From Vibrio superstes (lineage in GTDB: Bacteria; Pseudomonadota; Gammaproteobacteria; Enterobacterales; Vibrionaceae), in the NCBI RefSeq assembly GCF_003569005.1, contig NZ_BCUR01000001.1, positions 1,369,893-1,433,892 of the forward strand: 64,000 bases of DNA, written 5' to 3'. Both the position numbers and the translations under genes were made by a program. Positions 1 to 9,359 of the stretch are shown in pieces. The notes under the pieces were generated by a model. It did no database searches. It was given only the letters and a program-made list of their open reading frames with translations, and was not told the DNA's origin. The first letter of the stretch is position 1; each line of letters begins with the position of its first letter.

Positions 1-3000
1 TTTTCTCGCCGACCAAAACGTCAAAATAGCAGTGAAACTCAAGGTTTAATAACAGTCAGTTATCAAGGAATTGAAACGCTTACGCGCTGTCCTGAAAAGT
101 GGGAATTACATGGGTTGTTACTAGAAGACTGGAAGGACTTCATTAAAGTTGCTCTCGATTTCTACGTGCGTGAGAACAACTTTATGCGTATGGAAGATGA
201 GGGGTGGATTAAGTGGATAGGTGGTCACTTTTCTGCAAAAGCTCTTCGCAACCCAGAATCTGACGAAAAAGATGAATGGCGTATTAAACGGTGGCCACAA
301 ATTAAAGGCTCACAACTCCAGAGGTTAGCTAAGCTGCTAAGTCTAGGTACAGGGCTAGATGCGAGTTCAAGCCATGGGCAGGATATCATCAACGGTTGGT
401 TGAGGGACGCATGGAAAGTACTCACTGTAGATGCACGTGTGCTTACGAATGATGGTAACCAATATGCGCTTGATCGTCATAAAATGGACTTTTCTTTACT
501 CGAAAAAGCGTACGTGTGCCCGATAACTAACAAGCTAATAGACCGCACATTTAAAGGTTTTACCCCTTATCTTCCACGTAAGGTCGAAGACCCTAAACTA
601 TATATTTGTACCGAAGTGCCATACCCACACATTTGGGAGTACGACATTAGCCAACTCGATTACGAAGAGGGCTTAAAATCATTGCGTAGTCAAGCCGCTC
701 AGGATGACGCGATTCAAAAGTTGCGTAGCACTAACTTGTGGACTGATGTCAACGACCGAGCTCTAGAAGGTGGCTTCTATTATCGAACAGCAGAGCACTC
801 AGCACAGCAAAGCGCTGACAGGCTGAACGATTACGAAGACATGTTCAAGCAAGGAAAAATTAACGTTTTAAACTGCTCAACGACTATGGAAATGGGGGTA
901 GATATTGGCGGTATTTCGGCGGTAGTAATGAACAATGTACCACCACATCCGGCTAACTATTTACAACGAGCGGGACGTGCAGGGCGTAGCAAAGAGTCTC
1001 GTGCTATTTCGTATACTTTGTGTAAAGGCAATCCCCATGATCAGCGAGTTTTTGATAATCCTAAGTGGCCATTTGTTACCCAGATTCCTGCGCCCTATGT
1101 GGCATTTAATTCGGAACGTTTGGTACAAAGGCATGTTAACTCTTTATTGTTCTCGCTTTTCTTAAATCGCCATGTTGGGACAACGAACAAAGAGAAAACG
1201 AAACTGAATCTGGAATGGTTCTATTTGCCTGAACAAGATTCCGTGTGTGACCGTTTGTTGGATTGGTTAGGTAGTGATGCACTACAGTGGTCTAAGTCAC
1301 TGGAGAGCTTAGTAAAAGGCACTGCTTTAAACGATCACACTTGCGAGACGTTATGTGATATCTCAGCGGATACAATTCGCCAATTGCGAGATCGTTGGTT
1401 TGAAGAATACCGCTATCTAACAAAACAATTGACGTCCGCGCTCAGTGATTCTCCTTATGAGTATCGCATTAACAAAGAACTCTATCGTTTAAAAAATGAG
1501 TTTGTTCTGCGTGAGTTAGCGTCGAAATCGTTTTTACCAGGTTATGGTTTTCCAACGGACGTTGTGAATTTTGATAACAATAATATTCAGGACTTTATTC
1601 GTGAAAAGCAGAATAACAAAACACCTAAGTCGGACCGAATTGACAATGTTTCGCGCAGCCGTGGTTTACCAAGCCGTAACCTTGCCGTTGCGATTCGTGA
1701 GTATGCGCCAGGTTCGGAAATTGTTTTAGATGGTCGAGTGTTTACTTCTGGAGGTGTGTCACTGCATTGGCAAAACGTACACGCTGATACCAATGAAGCA
1801 CAAAAATTTGATTTAGCATGGCGTTGTGATTCTTGTGGTCACACCGGCTATGAGACTCAAGCGTCAGTGATGGCGGATCTGAATTGTAGTAACCCAGAAT
1901 GTGCTAAACCAATTAAGCAAAAGCATATTCGCAGAGTGTTACAACCAACCGGCTTTGTGACTGATTTTTACGCAACGCCGACCAATAACATCGCTATGCA
2001 AAAATTCATTCCAGTTGAGCCGGCTTGGGTGAGTGCCGGGAACGCTGCGAGAGTGAGCTTACCGAATGATAAAATTGGGTACATGTTATCTAACACCGAA
2101 GGCACAGTGTTTAACCACACCTCTGGTGAGAACGGTACAGGTTACGCGTTGTGCATGACATGTGGTCGAGCTGAATCAATGGACAAAAATGGACATTTCC
2201 CTAAGATTTTGAATCCAACAAAGCCGCATCGTCCGCTTAAAGCACCGCAACGCGACAAGAAAGGTGATGATTCGGTAGAGTGTGATGGTTCGCCAACGTT
2301 GATGGAGTCCATTCACCTTGGTGCCCACACTAAGACTGATGTGTTTGAATTGAGTTTGAAAAATCCAGTTAGCAATGAATACATAGCAGATGACGCTGAT
2401 GGGAGAGTGGTTGCAACCACTCTTGCGGTAGCCCTGCGCGCTGCACTGGCTGAACAACTTGGTATTTCGACATCAGAATTGGGTTATGCATTGCGTCCTG
2501 CAATCGTATCTGAAGGCGAAGTCGCGCTTGTAATTCAATTGTTTGACACTATTTCTGGAGGTGCGGGCTTCGCGAGCTCTGCGCATTTGCACGTTGAATC
2601 TTTATTACGAAAAATGGTTCGCAATCTAGAATGTCAAAGCTGTGAAACAGCTTGTGGTGATTGTTTATTGCAATCCGATACTCGCCGAGACTCTGATAGT
2701 TTAGATCGTCAAGCCGCTAAAGATTGGTTAGGCGATGGGTTTATTAACTTTGTCGGCTTGCCAGAAGATGTTCAATTGTTAGCTGGTGGCTATTATCAAC
2801 CAAGTTCTATTGACCAAGCCGTGCGTCATTGGATTAACCAAGGGGCAACTTCGGTATTGTTTCAGTTACCGAACGATTTTAATAACTGGGACCTTTTAAA
2901 TCCCAAGTTTAGAAATAGTTTGGTGACATACCTTGCTAAGGACAATGTTGACGTTACGATCGTGTTGCCTAATGTTGAACTAGACAGCGAAACGGAAATC

Positions 3001-3888
3001 GAGCTGATTGCTCTGCAAAACCTTGGTGTGAATTTCGCGTTATGTCAATCACAGACAGAACTGAATTCGAATATCGCGGTCCAGTTAAAAACTAGAAGCA
3101 ATATAGTTTCACTCGCTACTGATACATATGAAAACTCTACACCAGGAGTAGGTTGGTTGAATGCTGGTGGGCTAGTGGTCGAAAGTGTCCAACTTAATTT
3201 AATAGATACAAAGCCTAAGCTTTTTGAAGTAAGCACGGCCAAACAAAGTGCGAAGAATGGTGAGTGGGAAATTACTACCCAGCTAAATGGCAAGTTAACG
3301 GGCTTTGGCGAACGATTTTGGATGCATCTATTTAAAAACGATGGTGACGAACTGCTCAAGTTATTGTCGAATGACCCTGTTGTCGAAGTCGCATACAGCG
3401 ACCGTTATCAACAAAGTCCAGCTAGTTTGTTGCTTATCACACAAGTGCTTGGGTCACTGTGCAATGTGCTTTCCGCAAAACCGGTGTTGAAAGTCGCGAC
3501 CTTGTTTAACGAAAAGGAACGTTCAGGTCAGTTTTTACATCAAGATTGGCTTTATCAAGATGATCACTTTGCAGTGTTCAAAACATGGATTGAGCATAAA
3601 GCCAAAGTGGAGCCGGTTCTTACCGTAGTTGATAGCCGAGCAGACATCGCTCACCGCAGGCTTCTTACTCTGACACTAGCTTCTGGCCAGAAGATTCATT
3701 TCAAGCTAGATCAAGGGATGGGGTACTGGCGTTTGTTCGAGCCACAATCAAACTTCCAAAGTATAAAATTTGGTTTTGAACTAGATCCCGTCCACCAGTT
3801 GGCACAATTACAAAAACTTGAAAAAGGGATTGCAGTAAGAAACAGTGAAGACTGGAGTACGGATATTTCGTATTCAATCCAAGAGTAA
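1..3888 (+). CDS. druE: DruE-like helicase with DUF1998 domain (5' end outside window)
   Basis: The frame is open from base 1, so only the last 1295 codons are present; the TTG at 115 is an internal codon, not a start. Helicase motif V (STTMEMGVDIGG, near residue 290 of this fragment) and motif VI (QRAGRAGR, near 322) belong to a superfamily 2 C-terminal RecA domain. A zinc-ribbon-like stretch follows (CDSC, then CSNPEC), then another CxxC (CMTC), and a DUF1998 domain ending in the four-cysteine cluster CQSCETACGDC near residue 880. About 400 further residues have no domain I can name. Helicase plus DUF1998 in a protein well over 1300 residues is the architecture of DruE, the core protein of Druantia phage defence. 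DISARM splits these functions between DrmA and DrmB, so it fits less well. DruE is often the last gene of its operon, which matches the terminator directly downstream. The subtype cannot be set without the genes to the left. Confidence 0.72.
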   Translation, partial: FSRRPKRQNSSETQGLITVSYQGIETLTRCPEKWELHGLLLEDWKDFIKVALDFYVRENNFMRMEDEGWIKWIGGHFSAKALRNPESDEKDEWRIKRWPQIKGSQLQRLAKLLSLGTGLDASSSHGQDIINGWLRDAWKVLTVDARVLTNDGNQYALDRHKMDFSLLEKAYVCPITNKLIDRTFKGFTPYLPRKVEDPKLYICTEVPYPHIWEYDISQLDYEEGLKSLRSQAAQDDAIQKLRSTNLWTDVNDRALEGGFYYRTAEHSAQQSADRLNDYEDMFKQGKINVLNCSTTMEMGVDIGGISAVVMNNVPPHPANYLQRAGRAGRSKESRAISYTLCKGNPHDQRVFDNPKWPFVTQIPAPYVAFNSERLVQRHVNSLLFSLFLNRHVGTTNKEKTKLNLEWFYLPEQDSVCDRLLDWLGSDALQWSKSLESLVKGTALNDHTCETLCDISADTIRQLRDRWFEEYRYLTKQLTSALSDSPYEYRINKELYRLKNEFVLRELASKSFLPGYGFPTDVVNFDNNNIQDFIREKQNNKTPKSDRIDNVSRSRGLPSRNLAVAIREYAPGSEIVLDGRVFTSGGVSLHWQNVHADTNEAQKFDLAWRCDSCGHTGYETQASVMADLNCSNPECAKPIKQKHIRRVLQPTGFVTDFYATPTNNIAMQKFIPVEPAWVSAGNAARVSLPNDKIGYMLSNTEGTVFNHTSGENGTGYALCMTCGRAESMDKNGHFPKILNPTKPHRPLKAPQRDKKGDDSVECDGSPTLMESIHLGAHTKTDVFELSLKNPVSNEYIADDADGRVVATTLAVALRAALAEQLGISTSELGYALRPAIVSEGEVALVIQLFDTISGGAGFASSAHLHVESLLRKMVRNLECQSCETACGDCLLQSDTRRDSDSLDRQAAKDWLGDGFINFVGLPEDVQLLAGGYYQPSSIDQAVRHWINQGATSVLFQLPNDFNNWDLLNPKFRNSLVTYLAKDNVDVTIVLPNVELDSETEIELIALQNLGVNFALCQSQTELNSNIAVQLKTRSNIVSLATDTYENSTPGVGWLNAGGLVVESVQLNLIDTKPKLFEVSTAKQSAKNGEWEITTQLNGKLTGFGERFWMHLFKNDGDELLKLLSNDPVVEVAYSDRYQQSPASLLLITQVLGSLCNVLSAKPVLKVATLFNEKERSGQFLHQDWLYQDDHFAVFKTWIEHKAKVEPVLTVVDSRADIAHRRLLTLTLASGQKIHFKLDQGMGYWRLFEPQSNFQSIKFGFELDPVHQLAQLQKLEKGIAVRNSEDWSTDISYSIQE

Positions 3889-3903
3889 TGTGGTTTAACT
3901 ACC

Positions 3904-3942
3904 AGCGCTGTCTGATGTATTGTCGACAGCGCTAACCTTTTG
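3904..3942 (+). terminator. Rho-independent terminator after druE-like gene
   Basis: A perfect 9-bp stem, AGCGCTGTC (3904-3912) with GACAGCGCT (3925-3933), has a 12-nt loop and is followed by AACCTTTTG. It lies 15 bases after the stop codon. The T tract is short, so it may be a weak terminator. Confidence 0.6.
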
Positions 3943-4049
3943 TAAACATCCCCTAAAATAGGTGTATTCCGATTTAGAGTCATTTCTAGAGTAAACAGAC
4001 AAAAACTAACATATGTTCATATGCAAAGCAGTTAGAGGAGGTTTAAAAC

Positions 4050-4226
4050 ATGTGGGCTATCTACTTTTGGTCTATGGACGACTTAACTGGACAGTTTATG
4101 TTTGAAATACTAGAGCAAACACTAACCAAAGATATAGGTGGGGCTGAAACTACTTTAGATTATTACAAAAATAATCATCCAGTTTCAAGGGCAATATACG
4201 AAATCAGAGTAGTGACTGTTCACTAA
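4050..4226 (+). CDS. Small 58-residue hypothetical protein
   Basis: ATG at 4050 is preceded by a near-perfect Shine-Dalgarno sequence (GAGGAGGT at 4035-4042, about 7 bases upstream), the main reason to believe this short gene. The product is acidic to neutral, begins MWAIYFWSMDD and contains a TTLDYYKNNHP stretch; it has no signal peptide and no clear membrane helix. I do not recognise the family. It sits alone between the DruE-like gene and the macroglobulin operon, so it could belong to the accessory region that carries the defence system. No terminator of its own is obvious. Confidence 0.55.
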   Translation: MWAIYFWSMDDLTGQFMFEILEQTLTKDIGGAETTLDYYKNNHPVSRAIYEIRVVTVH

Positions 4227-4721
4227 CGGAAGAGTAGCTAGAGAGTTCTGCTCTAGTAACCTTGCTCGTCAAAGTAAGCGCAGTTCTGATTTAGTGTAGT
4301 ACATGTAATCCAACGGTGGCTGTAAATGACTCTGTGTAACTGCCTCGATTGCGAAGTTATTTTCGTTCAGTACGCGCTCTTTTATAAGCTTGTAAAAGAA
4401 TGTTCTCGAATTTACTCGTTAGAGGACAGATTGTTTATGATTGAGTTGAAAGTAATAACCTTTCGAGGGGATTACCAGCGACCTACCACATTAATGCATC
4501 AATTTACTACACCTGTGATAGCGAACAAGTGAATTGATACTAAGTTAATATATACATAAATAGATACGAATGTATTTATGTATTCACAGTGTCAATTAGT
4601 TGAATAATAACCCTCTTACTATATCAAATACTCACTGATTCCTGACGTTATCTTTACTTAAATAGATCTGTATTCGCTAGTCTATTAATGAAGGATATAA
4701 AGTTTCATATAAGGATATTAA
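4227..4721. other. AT-rich intergenic region upstream of the macroglobulin operon
   Basis: About 500 bases with no convincing gene. A 68-codon open frame at 4326-4532 has no ribosome binding site and no recognisable similarity. The AT-rich palindrome at 4552-4583 is the only clear structure, and the promoter of the downstream operon should lie here. Confidence 0.5.
4552..4583. repeat. Perfect 11-bp AT-rich inverted repeat
   Basis: ATACATAAATA (4552-4562) and TATTTATGTAT (4573-4583) are exact reverse complements separated by 10 bases. It lies about 140 bases upstream of the macroglobulin start. It could be an operator or a hairpin; no T tract follows, so a terminator role is unlikely. Confidence 0.5.
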
Positions 4722-7700
4722 ATGAAAACTCACCATAAGTTATTTTCACAACTTATAAGTTTATTTTTTCTATTGCTCTTTGCTAGCAGTAGTCTTGCCG
4801 CTCAAGTGACCCATGTTTCTGAAGGCAAAATTGATAATAAAACCAGTATTGTCATTAGCTTAGAAGGAACAGTTCGTCGTCCTCTTGACATACCTGTGGT
4901 AAAGGATGAAAAGCGTGTTAACGCAAAATGGATACTGTCTGCTGATAGAACCTTCCAATACTTACCGATTAAACAATTTGGAATTGGTGAATATTCGGTG
5001 TCTTTGGCTGGTGCTCAACGAGGGGATCTAGACAAGGTCGAGACTATCTCTATTTACGAGTCCTCGCCATCAGTCCGAGTGTTGGGCCAGGGACCTTTTA
5101 TTAATGCCAGTGGGGACAGGGCTGTTCCTATTGAAAGCGTTAATGCAACTGGTGCTTTGGCTTCTATCTACAAGGTTGAAGATACGCCTGAGCTATTTTC
5201 TGAATTCTACTATTCTAAGAGATTGAGTACTTGGTCAGCGCAACGTCTAAGAAAAAACTTTACCCACCAAACAGATCTAAGTTTCAAGCTTCCTCCAGCT
5301 GATGCCAACGAATCGAAAGTATCAAACCTAAAGCTTCCAGATGAGCTGCCCAATGGTTGGTATATCATTGCCATAAAACCCACTAATTCTTTTGATGACC
5401 CTAGTATCTTTCATGTTTTGCTCTCTGATATTGGCCTGCAGGCTAAGGTGTTTGATGAACAAGTGTCCTTGCAAGCTATTGATTTAAAGCATAATCGCCC
5501 GTTAACAACGGCGAAAATTACGCTACTTGGTAAGAATGGCGTTCGCAATACTGCAACCTTAAGTAATGGGTTTGCTCAATTTGATTATGCGAAACGCTCT
5601 AGTGACGATGTGTTTGTGGTCCACACGGGCAGCTCTCTTGCGGTGTTACCACTGAAAGAAGTTCCTTTAGATTTGTCTGACTTTGATGTTGGGGGAGTGA
5701 AAGACAAGGTCCTTAACGCGTTTGTATTCTCAAATCGAGACCTATTCAAGCCCGCAGAAAATGTGCCGGTGAATATTGTGGTGCGCGAAGAGTCAGGCAA
5801 GCTGAGTAAAACCCAAAGCGTTTTTGTAGAAGTTGTCGCTCCTGATGGAAAGGTAGCGATATCACGAACTTTGAATGAGTCTTTATCGGGTTTCTTTTCG
5901 CTGGATTTTACTATTCCAAGTTCCGCAAAGTTGGGTAAGTGGAGTCTAAATGTTCGTTCCAATCGTTCATCTAGCAACAACCTAGGTTCGTTCAACTTTA
6001 ATGTCTCGGAGTTTGTTCCTGAGCGAATGGACTTGTCGGTCACTCTACCAAATTCAGTGGTTGCTGGTGAGGCTATTACTGGCAAGGCAGAAGGGCGTTA
6101 CTTGTTTGGACAAGCAGCGGATGGCAATAAACTGGAAATTAACCCGACTTTACGCTCTATTGAGCATTTTACTGGTAAGTACAGCGACTATTTTGTCGGT
6201 AAGAAGCATTACATCTCCTATCGACAAACTCCTGATTCGGTAGAGATGAAACTCAATGCGAAAGGGGTAGGAAGCTTCACTTTAGATTCTATTTCTTCTA
6301 GTGCGCTGGACGGCCCTGCATTGTTAACGACAAACAATCAATTGTTTGAAACTGGCGGCGCTACCACAACTCGAGTGAGCAAAGTGCTTGTCTCCAACGG
6401 TAAATCCATTGTTGGTTTAAAACCAGCTTCTGACCAATTCGGCTATTTTGAAGATGCCCGATTTGGTTTAATCCTATTAGATAGCCTTGGTGAGAATGCG
6501 GTTGAAGGCAATATCAATATTAAGGTAGAGCGGAACCGAGGTGGTTACTACTGGATATACAACCAAAGCTCTGGTTGGGATTTACGACGCGATGATAAAT
6601 GGAGAATCGTTGAATCTAAATCACTTGATATTAATACCAAACAAAATGAACTAACGATCCCTGTTGAATGGGGTCAATACCGCATTATTGCCACCGCACC
6701 AAGTGGTCAAGAAACTGTGTATCCATTTTATGTCGGCTGGCGTGATGGTGATAATCAAATCCCGGTAAAGCCTGATCAACTTTCAATGAAATTGGATAAG
6801 GAGAGCTACCTTGCAGGTGATTATCTTAATGTGGATATAACGTCGCCGATTAACGGTTTAGTGTCCCTCGAGTTGGTGGGTGATAAAACGTATGTGCACC
6901 AAACAATTAAGGTTAATGGAAAGCAAACAGCTCGCCTTAAGTTGCCGAGCAATCTTGAAAGACATGATCTCTATATAGTAGCGACGTTAGTCAATGCCGA
7001 TCAGTCGTACGTGCGAAGATCGTTAGCGGTGGCACCAGTAAAATTGTACCGAGAACATAGAAAGCTCACTGTTGAGATTGATGCTCCTTCGAAGCTTGAG
7101 CCATTTACGACACAAAACATCAAAGTAAAAGTGTCAGGTAAAACAGACCTCGATGAAGCCTATGTTGTACTGTCTGTGGCAGATAAAGGCATTATCAACA
7201 TGTCGCGCTACCAAGTCCCTAGTATTTTTGATTGGTTCTATGGGCACAAACGCCTGGGGGCTGACATCATTGACCTGTATTCAAGACAGTTTGAATCGCG
7301 CCCTTCTTCGTTTATTCGCCACAGATATGGCGGCGATGAAGATGCGACTGGTAATAAACCAATGGACAACTTAGTGGAGAGTAAGACTTTCAACACGGTT
7401 CTTGCGCCAGTTAAGGTGAATGGCAAAGGTGAGGCAAACATCGGCTTAGAAATACCTGATTACAATGGCGAAGTGCAGTTGGTTGCGACGGTTTTTGATG
7501 GCAATAAATTTGGTCAGAAAGTCGAAGATATCGCAGTAAGTGCCCCTATTGTAGCTGAGCTATCTGTACCTAGGTTCTTTGCTACCGACAATCAAAGTCA
7601 GGTGATGGTTGAAGCATCAAATCAAACCGATGATGTGCAAACTATTGAGTTGGCTTTGACAGCTAGCAATGGGATTTCACTGCAAGGTCAAAGTAGTAAA

Positions 7701-9359
7701 ACAGTAAAACTAGCGCCGCAGCAAAAGGCCCATTTCCCAGTAAAAGTGAAAGTGGGTAATGTTATTGCGATGTCACAACTCACTTTGAGTGTGAACAGTG
7801 ATGTATACAGTGTAGAGAGAAACTGGAGTGTGCCCGTTCGCTCGCCTTCCCCTTACATTACAAAGAAGACGACGCGAACTTTAGCTACTGGAGACTTTAT
7901 CAATGTAACCCAAGCGCAGTGGAATGGTGTTCTTCCAATGGATCAGGGTATTAGCTCAATATCCTTTAGCCGAGTGCCTGAGATTGAATCGACAGCATTT
8001 GTACAAGGTTTGTTCCGTTATCCGTACGGTTGCGTTGAACAAACTACAAGTACTGCTTATCCATGGTTATTAGAGGATCAGTCCCTAGCACCACTCAAAG
8101 AGAAAGTACTTGGGGAGCGTACAGATAAGGATATGTTGCAGCGTGCAGTACTGCGCCTAGCGGACTATCAAAGATCTAACGGCGGTTTTGGTTTATGGGG
8201 CCGCTCCTCTCGAGAGGAAGCATGGCTCACCAGTTACGTAGCAAGCTTCTTCTTTGAGGTGAATGAAGCTTATCCTGGGTTAGTGAATAAGTCAGTTATG
8301 GATAAAGCGTTTAAGCGCCTACGTGATTATATCTATCAGAACTACAATACCGATGACAAAGCTTATGCAGGATATGTCTTATCGCGTGCGGGCCTGCTTT
8401 CTTATTCTGATGCTAAATCGTATCTATCTAAGTTAGATTCGGACAACAGCCTAACCAATGCTTATCTCGGCGCCATTTTCTATAGCTTGGGCGATATGCG
8501 TACCAGCAAGAAGTATTTTGGAGCGGTGGAGTACAGCAGTAAGCTTTATAGTCGCCATTATTACTACGACAGTCGCCTTTCATCGAACGCTAAGATAGTG
8601 TCGATGGTGAGTGCATTGGAATCTCAAGGTCCAATTAACGATCAATTAGCTGAGCTTCGCATTGAATCTGCTAAAGACATATTTAACGACCTTAATGCCC
8701 GACGATACTTCAGCACACAAGAAAAGTACGCGCTAGCAAAAGCTGGCTTTGAGCTTAAGGCCTTAAATGAACAAGAGGTACTGGTTTCTTACAATGGACA
8801 AGAAATAAGCGTAACTAAGCCTGTGCCAATGGAACAAGGTGATAAATTTTATAATTCATCGAACGACGTTGTTTATGTCACGGAATCCATTGAAGGTTAT
8901 GCCGACCCAAGTGTTCTTAAGAGCTCGGTTGCGTTTGATAGAACAAGTCGAGAGTACTTCGATACAAGTGGTAAACCATTATCTCGCTCTTCTATTAATG
9001 TAGGTGACACCGTGATTGCTAAAGTCACAGTCCGCCTTAAAGAACATATTAATCGAGCGATGTTAGTTGATTACTTACCTGCTGGTATGGTGTTAGAGAA
9101 CCCTAACTTTACCGCCTCTCAGGAATTATTGGACTCATTAAACTTTGTATCTGATAGCGCCGAAATGGAAGAGTTCAGAAATGACCGTTATGTGACGGCG
9201 TTGAATCTTCGAGCACATCGTACCTATCATTTTTACTACGTGATGCGTGCTGAGACCCCTGGGGTATCTGACGTCCCGAATGTGTTTATTGAGGACATGT
9301 ACGCACCAGAACGATATATCTATCAACCTGGCTCTGTGCGTAGTTTGAGTATCAAATAA
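4722..9359 (+). CDS. Alpha-2-macroglobulin family protein with thioester (YfhM type)
   Basis: Bacterial alpha-2-macroglobulins are large periplasmic protease traps: a protease cuts the bait region, the thioester is exposed and the attacker is covalently captured. The 1545-residue product has a signal peptide (hydrophobic residues 10-24, probable cleavage after SSLA-A), many beta-sandwich MG-type repeats, and the thioester motif YGCVEQ with Cys near residue 1104, followed by the alpha-helical thioester domain. E. coli YfhM is a lipoprotein of about 1650 residues. This protein has no cysteine at the signal-peptide end, so it is predicted to be soluble in the periplasm. The stop codon overlaps the PBP1C start (TAATG), so the two are translationally coupled. 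That pairing is the known type I bacterial A2M context and suggests joint guarding and repair of the cell wall after envelope damage. Confidence 0.93.
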   Translation: MKTHHKLFSQLISLFFLLLFASSSLAAQVTHVSEGKIDNKTSIVISLEGTVRRPLDIPVVKDEKRVNAKWILSADRTFQYLPIKQFGIGEYSVSLAGAQRGDLDKVETISIYESSPSVRVLGQGPFINASGDRAVPIESVNATGALASIYKVEDTPELFSEFYYSKRLSTWSAQRLRKNFTHQTDLSFKLPPADANESKVSNLKLPDELPNGWYIIAIKPTNSFDDPSIFHVLLSDIGLQAKVFDEQVSLQAIDLKHNRPLTTAKITLLGKNGVRNTATLSNGFAQFDYAKRSSDDVFVVHTGSSLAVLPLKEVPLDLSDFDVGGVKDKVLNAFVFSNRDLFKPAENVPVNIVVREESGKLSKTQSVFVEVVAPDGKVAISRTLNESLSGFFSLDFTIPSSAKLGKWSLNVRSNRSSSNNLGSFNFNVSEFVPERMDLSVTLPNSVVAGEAITGKAEGRYLFGQAADGNKLEINPTLRSIEHFTGKYSDYFVGKKHYISYRQTPDSVEMKLNAKGVGSFTLDSISSSALDGPALLTTNNQLFETGGATTTRVSKVLVSNGKSIVGLKPASDQFGYFEDARFGLILLDSLGENAVEGNINIKVERNRGGYYWIYNQSSGWDLRRDDKWRIVESKSLDINTKQNELTIPVEWGQYRIIATAPSGQETVYPFYVGWRDGDNQIPVKPDQLSMKLDKESYLAGDYLNVDITSPINGLVSLELVGDKTYVHQTIKVNGKQTARLKLPSNLERHDLYIVATLVNADQSYVRRSLAVAPVKLYREHRKLTVEIDAPSKLEPFTTQNIKVKVSGKTDLDEAYVVLSVADKGIINMSRYQVPSIFDWFYGHKRLGADIIDLYSRQFESRPSSFIRHRYGGDEDATGNKPMDNLVESKTFNTVLAPVKVNGKGEANIGLEIPDYNGEVQLVATVFDGNKFGQKVEDIAVSAPIVAELSVPRFFATDNQSQVMVEASNQTDDVQTIELALTASNGISLQGQSSKTVKLAPQQKAHFPVKVKVGNVIAMSQLTLSVNSDVYSVERNWSVPVRSPSPYITKKTTRTLATGDFINVTQAQWNGVLPMDQGISSISFSRVPEIESTAFVQGLFRYPYGCVEQTTSTAYPWLLEDQSLAPLKEKVLGERTDKDMLQRAVLRLADYQRSNGGFGLWGRSSREEAWLTSYVASFFFEVNEAYPGLVNKSVMDKAFKRLRDYIYQNYNTDDKAYAGYVLSRAGLLSYSDAKSYLSKLDSDNSLTNAYLGAIFYSLGDMRTSKKYFGAVEYSSKLYSRHYYYDSRLSSNAKIVSMVSALESQGPINDQLAELRIESAKDIFNDLNARRYFSTQEKYALAKAGFELKALNEQEVLVSYNGQEISVTKPVPMEQGDKFYNSSNDVVYVTESIEGYADPSVLKSSVAFDRTSREYFDTSGKPLSRSSINVGDTVIAKVTVRLKEHINRAMLVDYLPAGMVLENPNFTASQELLDSLNFVSDSAEMEEFRNDRYVTALNLRAHRTYHFYYVMRAETPGVSDVPNVFIEDMYAPERYIYQPGSVRSLSIK

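Noticed and set aside
4326..4532. 68-codon open frame upstream of the macroglobulin gene
   Set aside because: No ribosome site and no protein-like pattern; probably chance.
5585..6085. 166-codon minus-strand frame inside the macroglobulin gene
   Set aside because: Shadow of a well-supported gene, with no ribosome site or known motif.
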